Shown one piece after another: positions 1-8,291 of a stretch of DNA of 64,000 nt. The stretch spans positions 1,922,001-1,986,000 of the forward strand of contig NZ_CP010054.1 of NCBI RefSeq assembly GCF_000801315.1, read 5' to 3'. Source of the DNA: Hymenobacter sp. DG25B. Its GTDB lineage: Bacteria > Bacteroidota > Bacteroidia > Cytophagales > Hymenobacteraceae. How positions within the stretch are numbered: position 1 is the first letter of the stretch; each line of letters opens with the position of its first letter. The position numbers and the translations under genes were made by a program. The notes under the pieces were generated by a model that did not search any database, had not been told where the DNA came from, and worked only from the letters and a program-made list of their open reading frames with translations.

Positions 1-2
1 AG

Positions 3-185
3 TTGCCGGCGCCGCTTTTTGTGCGCACCCATCGGTCCTTCCTGGTCAATGCTAGCAAGATTGAAGTGATTACCAATCAGGATGTGAAGCTGTTGAAAGT
101 GGCCGTGCCGCTCAGCCAGACCTACCGCGACGAGGTGACGGAGCGGGTAGTGCAAAACCGTTTGATTACGCGCCGCTCCGGTTAG
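3..185 (+). CDS. LytTR-type response regulator, C-terminal fragment
   Basis: This is the tail of a gene that begins before the window. The visible 60 residues carry the LytTR DNA-binding signature: FVRTHRSFLVN followed by a basic stretch and an L-S-x-x-Y/R segment near the end. In this family the domain binds promoter DNA and usually follows a receiver domain, and the gene is commonly paired with a histidine kinase. The TTG at position 3 is most likely an internal leucine codon rather than a start. It converges with the histidine kinase gene downstream, only 8 nt apart. Domain assignment is good; the partner kinase is unknown because the 5' part is missing. Confidence 0.75.
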   Translation: MPAPLFVRTHRSFLVNASKIEVITNQDVKLLKVAVPLSQTYRDEVTERVVQNRLITRRSG

Positions 186-193
186 GCCATCAG

Positions 194-2380
194 CTACGCT
201 ACAATACTAAGTGCCGCCGCCTGCGGGAAAGTGCAATAGAAGGTAGTGCCCCGGCCCGGGCCGGCACTTTCTGCCCATAATCGGCCGCCGTTGCGGGCCA
301 CAAAATCCCGGCACAGCACTAAGCCCAGCCCGGTACCGCTTTCCTGAGCAGTGCCAGCCGTACTACGCGCGGGCTCGGCAGGACTCAGCAATGCCTGTAA
401 CGCTTCCGCTGATAAGCCTACTCCGGTATCGGCCACAGCTAGCTGCCAGGACCCACCTTCCTGGGTGCTGCTTACCTGCACCTGGCCGCCAGCGGAAGTA
501 AACTTAATAGCGTTGCTGAGCAGGTTACGCAGCACCAGCCGTACCATATCGGGGTCGGCCCAGGCCCATTCGGTGGCCTCCAGCGTGTGTAGCAGGGCAA
601 TATTCTTTTGCTCAGCGGCAGTGCGCAGCAGACGGAAGTTTTCCTCCACAGCTTCCTGCAGGCGCACGGCTTCGGGGTTTACCCGCTCGGAGGCCTGCAT
701 CTGCACGGCTGCCCAGCTGAGGAGGTTGTCAATCAGCGCCAGGGTCTGGTCAAGGGTTTGGTTGAGGCGCTGGGCGTATTGGATGAGTTTTTCCTGGGGT
801 AGCTGCCGGATATTAAGCAGAGAAACAAAGGCGTGCAGCGAGTTGAGCGGGCCGCGCAGGTCATGACCAATAATAGAAAAGAGCCGGTCTTTGGTAGCGT
901 TCAGCTGGGCCAGCGCAGTTCGTTGCTCCTCAATCTCCCGGTTCTTGCGGGAGAGGATTTTATTGATGCGCCAAAGCATAAGCCCGGCGCCTAACACCAC
1001 TACAAAACCCAGCGCCAATGCCCCCAACAGCAACCTTTGCTGGTGCAGGCGCTGCTGTTGCAATTGCTGGTTTTTACGCAGCAACTGCACTCGCTGGCGT
1101 TCCCGGCTTAAATCGAAGGCGCCCTGCAAACGGCCAATGGCTTCTGATTTTTCGTGGCTGAACACGGAGTCGCGCAGGGTGGCGGCTTGTTCCGCAAAGC
1201 CTAATGCTTGTTGAAAGTTGCCGCGCTCTTTTGCCAGGTGAGCCAGCAAATCGGCCGCCACCAGCTCGTCGGCCCGGATGCCGAGCTTATGGGCCAGTTG
1301 CAGGCTCTCGCGGGCCAGTAGCTCTGCCTGGGCGTTGTTGTGCAGGGCGGCGTACGTTTGGGCCGCCCGGTTTAGCCCGGTTATCAGCAGATTTTGCTCG
1401 CCCAACTGGCGAAGCCCGGCCAACGCTTTCTGATGATAAGCCAGTGCCTCCTCATGGCGTCCTAACTCATAGCTAATCTGCCCTAAAGCGCTGGCCGAAA
1501 CTGCCTCGAAGGGACTTTGCTGTTCCCTGAATATCTGCTGTGCCTGCAGGTAAGCCTGCTGCGCCGCCTGTAAATTCTTTTGCCCGGCGTAGGCGTCGCC
1601 CAGGTTATTATAACAGAGGGCGACATAAGCCAGATTGCCCGCCTGGCGGAACAACTCGGCCGATTTTCGGGTGTACTCAATGGCCCGGGGGTAGTCCTTC
1701 TCAAACAAGTAAATATTGCCGATGCTGGCCGCCGTATAAGGCTTTAAATCATTTAATTTATACTGTTCTTCCAGGCTGCTGGCCCGCAGATAATATACCA
1801 GCGCCTGCGGATATTTTCCCTGGCGCGTAAAGGCATCGGCTAGGTCGCCGGCGAAGTCTATCTGCCAGCGGGGCAGGGCCAAAAGCTGGCTGAGCTGCAA
1901 CCCCTGGCGGGCATACCGCCGCACCTGGTCAAAGTTGCCCAGCATGTTGCCCGTTAAGGTAAGGCTGCGGTAGGCGCGCAGCAGGAGCGGGTTTTGGTTG
2001 GTTTTTTGGGCCTCGGTCAGCTGTAGGCGGGCGTACCGGCTAGCTTCCTGCAACTCGCCCTTCCGCATCAAAAACTCACAGGCGCTACGATAAGCCAGCG
2101 ACAAACCAGTCGGGTATCTACTTTGCCGGGCCAAAAGGGTAGCCCGTTGTGCCAATGCCCAGGCAGAGTCCGACTGACCGGAGTTGAGCAGTTCCCAGCT
2201 TAAATCGTTCAGCGTATTCACCCGACTGGTATCGGCGAGGTGCGGCTGCTGAAGGCGCCTGTAAAGCTGCTGGGCGCGCGCCGAGGGCTGAGCAGCTGCC
2301 ACGGCCGGCGAAAGGATATTGCTAAGGTGAAGGCAGACAACAAGGCAGATAAACCGGAGGTCAGTTGCGGAGAGCATCAT
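194..2380 (-). CDS. TPR-containing membrane sensor histidine kinase
   Basis: A 728-residue hybrid of periplasmic TPR repeats and a kinase core. It opens with a hydrophobic signal segment, then has a long run of TPR-like helices (for example IGNIYLFEKDYPRAIEYTRKSAELF and LCYNNLGDAYAGQKNLQAAQQAY). A single membrane helix lies near residues 447-470 (LLLGALALGFVVVLGAGLML), followed by a short coiled coil. The H-box (IIGHDLRGPLN), N-box (LLSNAIKF) and G-boxes (VADTGVGL, GTGLGLVL) are all intact, so it should autophosphorylate. The ligand is unknown; TPR kinases of this layout are common in Bacteroidota. It lies 42 nt downstream of the Mpo1-like gene and may be cotranscribed with it. No cognate regulator is adjacent except the convergent LytTR gene. 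Confidence 0.9.
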   Translation of the reverse strand: MMLSATDLRFICLVVCLHLSNILSPAVAAAQPSARAQQLYRRLQQPHLADTSRVNTLNDLSWELLNSGQSDSAWALAQRATLLARQSRYPTGLSLAYRSACEFLMRKGELQEASRYARLQLTEAQKTNQNPLLLRAYRSLTLTGNMLGNFDQVRRYARQGLQLSQLLALPRWQIDFAGDLADAFTRQGKYPQALVYYLRASSLEEQYKLNDLKPYTAASIGNIYLFEKDYPRAIEYTRKSAELFRQAGNLAYVALCYNNLGDAYAGQKNLQAAQQAYLQAQQIFREQQSPFEAVSASALGQISYELGRHEEALAYHQKALAGLRQLGEQNLLITGLNRAAQTYAALHNNAQAELLARESLQLAHKLGIRADELVAADLLAHLAKERGNFQQALGFAEQAATLRDSVFSHEKSEAIGRLQGAFDLSRERQRVQLLRKNQQLQQQRLHQQRLLLGALALGFVVVLGAGLMLWRINKILSRKNREIEEQRTALAQLNATKDRLFSIIGHDLRGPLNSLHAFVSLLNIRQLPQEKLIQYAQRLNQTLDQTLALIDNLLSWAAVQMQASERVNPEAVRLQEAVEENFRLLRTAAEQKNIALLHTLEATEWAWADPDMVRLVLRNLLSNAIKFTSAGGQVQVSSTQEGGSWQLAVADTGVGLSAEALQALLSPAEPARSTAGTAQESGTGLGLVLCRDFVARNGGRLWAESAGPGRGTTFYCTFPQAAALSIVA

Positions 2381-2422
2381 AAAGCTATAGCCAGTAAATC
2401 AAAAACGGTGCGAAGGGAGGCG

Positions 2423-2896
2423 TTAATACTGCCACCCCAAACGCCGGTAGATAAAGTGCAGCAGCCAGAGCGGGCCAATCAGTAGAAACTGCAGATCCTT
2501 CAGAAAGCTGGGCTTTTTGCCTTCTACTTTATGCCCCCAGAACTGCCCAATCCAGGCCAGCACGAAAATAATAAGGCACACCGCCCACAGCGGTAAGCCC
2601 GCCCCGGCATCAACCACCCGAATTCCCAGGGCCATGGCCGCGGTGATGAGCACCATGCCCAGCGCCAGCCGCACCGAGAGCCGGAAATAATACCCTACCG
2701 CCAGCACCATCACCAGCGTGGCCAGGTTGAGCCATGGGCTGGTAGCGCGTAAGCTATGCGGCATCGGCACCGACCACAACAAGCCCAGGAGGGAAAACAT
2801 AATCAGCGGGACGCACACCCAGTGCACCAGCTTATTCGTGGGGTTTTGGTGGCTTTCACCGTATTCGGCGAGCAAGGCATTCAGGGCAGCAGACAT
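2423..2896 (-). CDS. Mpo1-like (DUF962) membrane protein
   Basis: A 157-residue membrane protein. The N-terminus MSAALNALLAEYGESHQNPTNKLVHWVCVPL has the NP-x-N-x-x-x-H-x-x-x-x-P pattern of the DUF962/Mpo1 family, followed by four hydrophobic helices. The yeast Mpo1 relative is an Fe(II)-dependent dioxygenase that alpha-oxidises 2-hydroxy fatty acids; whether bacterial members share that reaction is not established here. I chose the ATG at 2896 rather than the in-frame ATG at 2950, because family members begin at this point and the longer form would start right against the terminator hairpin at 2957-2989. No Shine-Dalgarno sequence is visible. Confidence 0.8.
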   Translation of the reverse strand: MSAALNALLAEYGESHQNPTNKLVHWVCVPLIMFSLLGLLWSVPMPHSLRATSPWLNLATLVMVLAVGYYFRLSVRLALGMVLITAAMALGIRVVDAGAGLPLWAVCLIIFVLAWIGQFWGHKVEGKKPSFLKDLQFLLIGPLWLLHFIYRRLGWQY

Positions 2897-2956
2897 GGCA
2901 GAGTAGGAGGTAATGAGTTGGATTAAAAATAGGGGTTTAGAATCTGCCATAAAAGC

Positions 2957-2989
2957 AACACGCCTTCCCGGATTCCGGGAAGGCGTGTT
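2957..2989 (-). terminator. Rho-independent terminator of the dienelactone hydrolase gene
   Basis: A perfect 16-bp inverted repeat (arms 2957-2972 and 2974-2989) lies just past the stop of the 3020-3907 gene. On the minus strand it is followed by GCTTTT. The central AT-poor palindrome TCCGGATTCCGGA explains the very short nominal loop. Confidence 0.8.
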
Positions 2990-3019
2990 TACTGAAAATT
3001 GAACAGCAGCCGTAGGGCC

Positions 3020-3907
3020 TTAGCCTTTCAGCTTGAATTTTTTCTTCAGGTAGGCTACCGTCAGCGCGTGGGCGTCTTCGGCGTACTCCTGGCTGTATTT
3101 GGGGTTAGAGGGGTTGGCGAAGGCGTGGTCGGCGTTATAGTTTTTAATGGTCACCTTCTTCTTGGCCGTTTCCATGTTGCGCACAAACTCGCCCACCACG
3201 GTGGGGGAAATCCACTGGTCCTGCGCGGCAAAAATACCCAGTACGTCGGTATTCAGCGTTTTCAAGCGGGCCACATCCTTCTCGGGCATGCCGTAGTACA
3301 TCACGCAGCCTACGGCTTTGGGGCCCGCCAGCAACGCCGTTTGCAATGACCAGCCACCGCCGAAGCACCAGCCTACGCTGGCAATCTGGGCTTTGGGGCC
3401 GGCATGCAGGATAGCTCCTTTAATGATGGCCTCGGCGCGGGCCGTTTGCACGGCCTGCATCAGCTTGCCGGCTTCATCAGCCGTAGTGGCCACCTTACCA
3501 TCGTAAAGGTCGAGGGCAATGACGTTGACGCCTTTCAGCTCCGTAGCAAAGCGGGCGGCTTCCTTTTTAATGTAATCGTTGAGGCCCCACCACTCGTGAA
3601 TTACGAACAGGTATTTGTCGGAACGCACGTTGCTTTTGATTTCGAAGCCGCGGGCAGTGTGGCCATCGGTGGTTTTGAATTCAATCATCTCGCCCGGGCC
3701 CTGGTACTCGTAGGGCAGGGGGGCATCGTGGCCGCCGGAGAATTCCTCGTTGGTGGCCAGCATGGCAAAGGCTTCGGTGGCTTGCTGGTTGGCAGCCGGC
3801 TTGGCGCAGCAGCTCATAGCCGGTTTGGCGGCCGTGGTAGAAGTCTGCGCGGAGGCCAGGGTGGCTGTGCCCAGCAGCGCCAGGCAAAGCGTCCAGATTT
3901 TTTTCAT
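3020..3907 (-). CDS. Secreted dienelactone hydrolase family protein
   Basis: A 295-residue alpha/beta hydrolase with a classical signal peptide (MKKIWTLCLALLGTATLASA-Q). The catalytic triad typical of dienelactone hydrolases is visible: nucleophile Cys181 in GWCFGGG, Asp230 in AAQDQW and His261 in NADHAF. The motif HEWWGLND near residue 104 is also characteristic. Family members hydrolyse dienelactones or related esters, but many exported Bacteroidota homologues have no known substrate. A short Cys/Ala-rich linker (MSCCAKPAAN) follows the signal peptide. It appears to be monocistronic, with its own terminator at 2957-2989. Confidence 0.88.
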   Translation of the reverse strand: MKKIWTLCLALLGTATLASAQTSTTAAKPAMSCCAKPAANQQATEAFAMLATNEEFSGGHDAPLPYEYQGPGEMIEFKTTDGHTARGFEIKSNVRSDKYLFVIHEWWGLNDYIKKEAARFATELKGVNVIALDLYDGKVATTADEAGKLMQAVQTARAEAIIKGAILHAGPKAQIASVGWCFGGGWSLQTALLAGPKAVGCVMYYGMPEKDVARLKTLNTDVLGIFAAQDQWISPTVVGEFVRNMETAKKKVTIKNYNADHAFANPSNPKYSQEYAEDAHALTVAYLKKKFKLKG

Positions 3908-4000
3908 GGAAAATGGAGAGTGGTTGTGAGTAAGTGAGTGAAAGGAAAGCTAAAACAAGGCAAAAATGTTAACGAAGTTTCCTGGTTGATTTTGTGCTGC

Positions 4001-5308
4001 TTAGCGGGTGTGTACCTGGGCCCGCAGCTCGGTCAGGAAAGCATACAGACCCACATAAGTGCGGTTGAGGTAAATGAAATGCTCCGAGCCGCGCGGTTCC
4101 CTCTGCTGGCGGAGTTCCGGCTGCTGCATCAGGTCATCACCTAAGGCATACAAGGCCTGCATATAGGAAGGGTCGCCGAAATCAAAGGTGTTCTGCCGGA
4201 AAGGACGCCCTACCAGTTCCAGCGAAGCCTGCATCGTACTGACATAAAACGCCCGTTTGGGGGCGGCGTCTTCCGGGCGCACCACGCCCGCCTGCTCGAG
4301 CAGGGCTGTGAGTACTGCCGGATCGGTGAGGGTTTCCGGGGCCAGCAGCGCCGTGAAGAGTTGGTGCACGTCCTCGGGAATTTCCTTTACGCAGCCAAAG
4401 TCCAGCACGCCCAGCGTGCCACCAGCATTGGTTTGTAGTAGGAAGTTGCCGGGGTGCGGGTCGGCGTGCACCTGGCGCAATTCGTTTAGCTGATACATGT
4501 AGAAGTCCCAGAGCGCCTGGCCCAGCTGGTTGCGCACTTCCTGCGTAGGGGCCGTGGCCAGAAACTCTTTCAGGTGCTGGCCCGGCAGCCAGTCCATAGT
4601 CAGGATGCGGGCCGAGGACAGTTCCGGGTAGTAGCGCGCAAACTCCAGGTGGGGCAAGTGGGCACAGGCGGCCGCCATTTCCTGGCCCCGCCGCAGCTCC
4701 AGGGCGTAATCGGTTTCCTCCAGCAGGCGCGTTTCCACTTCCTGCAGGTAAGGCCGCACGGTGGCCTCATCCAGCCCCAGAATACGCAGGGCAATGGGCT
4801 TCACCAGCCGGATATCGGAGCGGATGCTGTCGGCCACACCGGGGTACTGCACTTTCACGGCCAGCTCCCGGCCTTCCTGGCGGGCAAAGTGCACCTGCCC
4901 GATGCTGGCCGCCTGCCGGGCATTTATGTCGAATTCCTCAAACACCTCAAAGGGCGACTTCCCAAAGGCATCCCGAAACGCCTTTACTACCAGCGGGCCG
5001 GACAGTGGCGGGGTTTGATACTGGGCCTGGGCAAACTGGTCGGCATAGGCCGCGGGCAGAATATTTTTCTCCATGGCCAGCATCTGGGCCACTTTCAGCA
5101 CCGAGCCTTTCATCTCGCTCAATGTACCGTAGAGCTCTGCCGCATTTGCCTCATGCAAATCCTGCGTGGTGCTTTCGGCGCCTACTGCCCGCCTGGCGTA
5201 GTGCTTCACGTAGTTGGCTCCTACATTGAAGCCGGTTTTTGCGAAGCGCGCCGCCCGGGCTACTTTAGTGGTCGGCAGGGAATCAAGGGACTTGGAGGGT
5301 TCTTCCAT
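4001..5308 (-). CDS. ABC1/UbiB-family atypical kinase
   Basis: 435 residues of the ABC1/AarF/UbiB/ADCK protein-kinase-like fold. Visible motifs are KVAQ in the N-terminal lid (the family KxGQ motif with Gly replaced by Ala), the alanine-rich loop ASIGQVHFA, the ATP-binding lysine in LAVKVQYPG, the E-T-D-Y helix, the catalytic loop HADPHPGNFLL and the metal-binding DFG in LDFGCVKE. Members usually act as ATPases supporting quinone or isoprenoid-lipid metabolism; the substrate here is unknown. The gene follows the TetR regulator by 32 nt and is probably in one operon with it, which suggests TetR controls its expression. Confidence 0.88.
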   Translation of the reverse strand: MEEPSKSLDSLPTTKVARAARFAKTGFNVGANYVKHYARRAVGAESTTQDLHEANAAELYGTLSEMKGSVLKVAQMLAMEKNILPAAYADQFAQAQYQTPPLSGPLVVKAFRDAFGKSPFEVFEEFDINARQAASIGQVHFARQEGRELAVKVQYPGVADSIRSDIRLVKPIALRILGLDEATVRPYLQEVETRLLEETDYALELRRGQEMAAACAHLPHLEFARYYPELSSARILTMDWLPGQHLKEFLATAPTQEVRNQLGQALWDFYMYQLNELRQVHADPHPGNFLLQTNAGGTLGVLDFGCVKEIPEDVHQLFTALLAPETLTDPAVLTALLEQAGVVRPEDAAPKRAFYVSTMQASLELVGRPFRQNTFDFGDPSYMQALYALGDDLMQQPELRQQREPRGSEHFIYLNRTYVGLYAFLTELRAQVHTR

Positions 5309-5340
5309 GAGCTTGAAAAGAGAATAAGCAGGAAGAACGG

Positions 5341-5970
5341 CTACCGCCGCACCAGAAAACGCACGAAATCCAGGGCGGAATCCAGGGTGTTGCGGCCTAC
5401 CAGGTCGAAGCTCAGCGTTACGGCTTTTTCCACAGCGGCATCGGTGCGCGCAAAATCCACGGTATCATCTTTGGCGAAGAAGCCCAGCACAAACAGCATC
5501 TGCTGCCAGAAAGCGCGCGGGTACTGATCCTGAATGATGGGGCGGGCGGCTACTTCCTCCGTGCGGCGACCTTCGCGCAGAATCTCCGTCACAAAGGCCT
5601 CAAACTCCTGCCAGAAATCGTCGAGCACGCGGGGCGTGAGGCCGGGCATGCGGTGCAAAGAGCGGCGCAACGACTGCAGGGCATAGCTACGGTTGCGCTT
5701 CAGAATCTCGAGCAGCGTGTAGTAGAAGCTGAGCAGCTTTTCGCGGCTGCCGTACTGCGCCCACACCGGCTCTTTCTCGGCCGTAGCAAGAGCCTGACGG
5801 CCAAAATCGGCCCACAGCTCCCGGTCAATGGCGTCGAAGTTGGCATAGAAGCGGTAGAATTCCTGCTCGGGCAGGCCCAGCTTTTGCGTGAGCTGGTAGA
5901 CTGAGGCCGGCGGGCTGCCTTTGCGCAGCACGTAATCGAGGTAAGCTTGTTTGATGCGCTCCTTTTCCAT
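5341..5970 (-). CDS. TetR-family transcriptional regulator
   Basis: 209 residues with an N-terminal TetR helix-turn-helix (AYLDYVLRKGSPPASVYQLTQKLGLPEQEFYRFYANFDAIDRELW, residues about 9-54) and an all-helical ligand-binding C-terminal domain. The recognition helix has the usual EFYRFYANFDAI pattern. Located between the photolyase gene (47 nt upstream) and the ABC1 kinase gene (32 nt downstream) on the same strand, it probably regulates the kinase and perhaps itself. The inducer is unknown. Confidence 0.85.
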   Translation of the reverse strand: MEKERIKQAYLDYVLRKGSPPASVYQLTQKLGLPEQEFYRFYANFDAIDRELWADFGRQALATAEKEPVWAQYGSREKLLSFYYTLLEILKRNRSYALQSLRRSLHRMPGLTPRVLDDFWQEFEAFVTEILREGRRTEEVAARPIIQDQYPRAFWQQMLFVLGFFAKDDTVDFARTDAAVEKAVTLSFDLVGRNTLDSALDFVRFLVRR

Positions 5971-6017
5971 AGTATGTCTATAACCGGGTAAGGCCGGCTT
6001 GGTTACGGCTGCGGGGT

Positions 6018-7340
6018 TTACTCCAGGGCTTTATAGGCCGTGCGCAGGGTGGTAATGGCCCGTTCGCGGGCAAATTTGTGGTCTACCATGGGTTTGGGAT
6101 ATTCGCAGGTGCCGAACTCGGGTATCCATTGCCACACGTAGGCGAAGGTGGGGTCGTACTGTTCCTGCTGGCTTTGGGGGCTGTATACCCGGAACCAGGG
6201 CGCGGCCACGGCGCCGGTGCCGGCCATCCACTGCCAGTTGCCCACGTTCTGGGCCAGGTCGTAGTCCAGCAGCTTATCGGCGAAGTACCGCTCGCCCCAG
6301 CGCCAGTCAATAAGCAGATGCTTCACCAGAAAGCCTGCGGCGGCAATGCGGGCCCGGTTGGGCATATAGCCGGTTTGGTTGAGCTCCCGCATACCGGCAT
6401 CAACCAGCGGGTAGCCCGTGCGGCCTTCGCACCAGGCGGTAAACTCCGCTTCGTTGTTGCGGTAGGGCACGCGGCGCAGGCGCGGGTCGTAGCTTTCAGT
6501 GGCGGTAAAGGGAAAGTGCCAGAGCAGCATCATAAAATAGTCGCGCCAGATCAGCTCGCCCAGCAGTTTGGGGTTCAGCTCCCGGGCCTGCCGCATCAGT
6601 TCCCGCACGCTCAGGGTGCCAAACCGCAGGTGCACCGAGCGGCGCGTACTGCTATTCACCAGGCCGGGCTTGTCGCGGGTGTTATGGTAGTTGCGCACCA
6701 GGGCCTCATCGGGCAGCTCGGCGGCGGGCACAAACTGCTCAAAATGGATAAAGCCCATTTCCGGCAACGTAGGTCGGGTCGGCGCGGTGGGCAGCGCTTG
6801 CAGATTGTCGGCCCGGAAAAGCTCGGCCGTGGGGTAGGGGGCTAAGTGCTCATCGCGCACGGCGGCCTGCCAGGCTTTGCTGTAGGCCCCAAACACTTTG
6901 GAGGGCGTGCCGGACTTGCTGAGAATCTCATTCTTGGCAAAGATGACCTGATCTTTAAACGCACGAAACTCCACCCCGCGCGCCTTCAGCAGTTCCGCCA
7001 CGTCGGTATCCCGGGCAGTGGCGTAGGGCTCGTAATCCTCATTGGTGTACACGGCTGCTACCTCCAACTGCTGGAGCAACTGCCCGAATACCTCCACCGG
7101 CCGGCCATGGTAGGCCAGTAAGGTGCCGCCGGCTTGTTCCGTTTGCCGGGCCAGGCGCTCTACCTCCTGGTAGATAAATGTGACGCGCGCATCCCGCCGG
7201 CTGGGCAGGTTGTCCAGAATATCCCGGTCGTAGATGAACAGGGGCACTACCGGGTAGCCGCTTTGCAGCGCCGCCGTGAGGCCCGCATTATCATGCTGAC
7301 GCAGGTCGCGCCGGTGCCAGAACAATACGATTTTAGCCAT
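6018..7340 (-). CDS. phrB: Deoxyribodipyrimidine photo-lyase / cryptochrome-family flavoprotein
   Basis: 440 residues matching class I CPD photolyases. The N-terminal antenna (photolyase) domain starts MAKIVLFWHRRDLRQHDNAGL. The C-terminal FAD-binding half contains GELIWRDYFMMLLWHFP, the substrate-pocket region LNQTGYMPNRARIAAAGFLVKHLLIDWRWGERYF and the flavin/DNA motif NVGNWQWMAGTGAVA. The family repairs UV cyclobutane dimers using blue light and FADH-; a cryptochrome-like role cannot be excluded from sequence alone. It lies 36 nt downstream of an atypical SDR gene on the same strand, a pairing that suggests cotranscription. Confidence 0.92.
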   Translation of the reverse strand: MAKIVLFWHRRDLRQHDNAGLTAALQSGYPVVPLFIYDRDILDNLPSRRDARVTFIYQEVERLARQTEQAGGTLLAYHGRPVEVFGQLLQQLEVAAVYTNEDYEPYATARDTDVAELLKARGVEFRAFKDQVIFAKNEILSKSGTPSKVFGAYSKAWQAAVRDEHLAPYPTAELFRADNLQALPTAPTRPTLPEMGFIHFEQFVPAAELPDEALVRNYHNTRDKPGLVNSSTRRSVHLRFGTLSVRELMRQARELNPKLLGELIWRDYFMMLLWHFPFTATESYDPRLRRVPYRNNEAEFTAWCEGRTGYPLVDAGMRELNQTGYMPNRARIAAAGFLVKHLLIDWRWGERYFADKLLDYDLAQNVGNWQWMAGTGAVAAPWFRVYSPQSQQEQYDPTFAYVWQWIPEFGTCEYPKPMVDHKFARERAITTLRTAYKALE

Positions 7341-7376
7341 GCGCTGCGAGCGTAGATTTCGGCGGAAAGTACGGCA

Positions 7377-8090
7377 TTACTTTAAGCGGCCCATACCACC
7401 ATCTACCGGCAACACCTGGCCGGTAATAAAGGAGCCGTGTTCAGAGAGGAGAAAGGCGGCCATATAGGCCAGGTCCTGGGGCTGGCCCACGCGCTGCAAC
7501 GGGTGGCGCTTGGCGCTGGCTTCGGCCTTTTCCGGGGTGTTGAGCAGCGCCGCGGCCAGGGGCGTATCCGTCAGGGAAGGAGCAATGGCATTCACCCGGA
7601 TGCCGCTGCCCGCATACTCGGAAGCCAGGGAGCGGGCCAGGCCTTCTACCGCCGCTTTGGAGGTGGCAATGCTGGCATGGAAAGCCATGCCGGTTTCAGC
7701 AGCTACCGTGCTGAACAGTACAATGGAAGCACCGGAAGCCTTCTTCAGCCGCTTCATGGTGGCCTGCAGTACCTGCACCGCGCCCAGCACATTCAGCTCA
7801 AAATCGGCCCGGAAATCATCCATCGGAATGCGCTCAAACGGGCGGAGCTTGATGCTGCCGGGGCAGTAGACTACGCCATGCAGTACTTCGGGCAAGCCAT
7901 CCAGCGCAGCCCCGATGGGCTGCGTGACATCCAGCTCGAGGAACGTGGTATTCAGTTCGGCCAGCTCGGGAGACAGGTGGCGGGAGGCAGTAAATAAATT
8001 GGCGTTTAACTGGTGCAGCAGGCGGGCCGTAGCCAGCCCGATACCCGAAGATGCGCCAACAAGCAGGATGTTTTTATCCGCGAATTCCAT
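7377..8090 (-). CDS. Atypical short-chain dehydrogenase/reductase lacking the catalytic Tyr
   Basis: 237 residues with a Rossmann fold: GASSGIG at residues 12-18, the unusual VYCPGS where NNAG normally sits (74-79), Ser127, and Lys145 in HASIATSKAAVEG. The canonical YxxxK tyrosine position (141) is isoleucine; the codon is ATT, so this is not a translation artefact. The cofactor site looks intact, so it probably binds NAD(P)H, but classical SDR catalysis is doubtful. I chose the ATG at 8090 because the longer frame adds 16 residues without family resemblance. It is the first gene of the SDR-photolyase-TetR-ABC1 cluster. Confidence 0.85.
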   Translation of the reverse strand: MEFADKNILLVGASSGIGLATARLLHQLNANLFTASRHLSPELAELNTTFLELDVTQPIGAALDGLPEVLHGVVYCPGSIKLRPFERIPMDDFRADFELNVLGAVQVLQATMKRLKKASGASIVLFSTVAAETGMAFHASIATSKAAVEGLARSLASEYAGSGIRVNAIAPSLTDTPLAAALLNTPEKAEASAKRHPLQRVGQPQDLAYMAAFLLSEHGSFITGQVLPVDGGMGRLK

Positions 8091-8291
8091 GCGTGGAGGG
8101 TGAATTAGGATTGGTGCTCTCCAAACTGTGCCAGGCAAAGAAGGTTTTGCCGGTTTTTTACTTTATTCAAGAATTAACAGGAGCATCTATATTGCGAAAA
8201 ATATGAATTCAGCAAAAATTCGCTAACACTTCGCGCCCCATTCCGTAGCTTGCAGCACCTTCCCTGTTCCACCCAAACCCTACGTGCCAAG
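8091..8291. promoter_or_regulatory. Divergent promoter region between SDR cluster and pyc
   Basis: The 201 nt between two divergent starts hold no gene. An AT-rich core (about 8150-8225) contains a loose inverted repeat GCGAAAAAT...AAAAATTCGC. A TAGCTTGC element at 8246-8253 is two steps from the Bacteroidota -7 consensus and could serve pyc. The assignment is weak. Confidence 0.35.
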
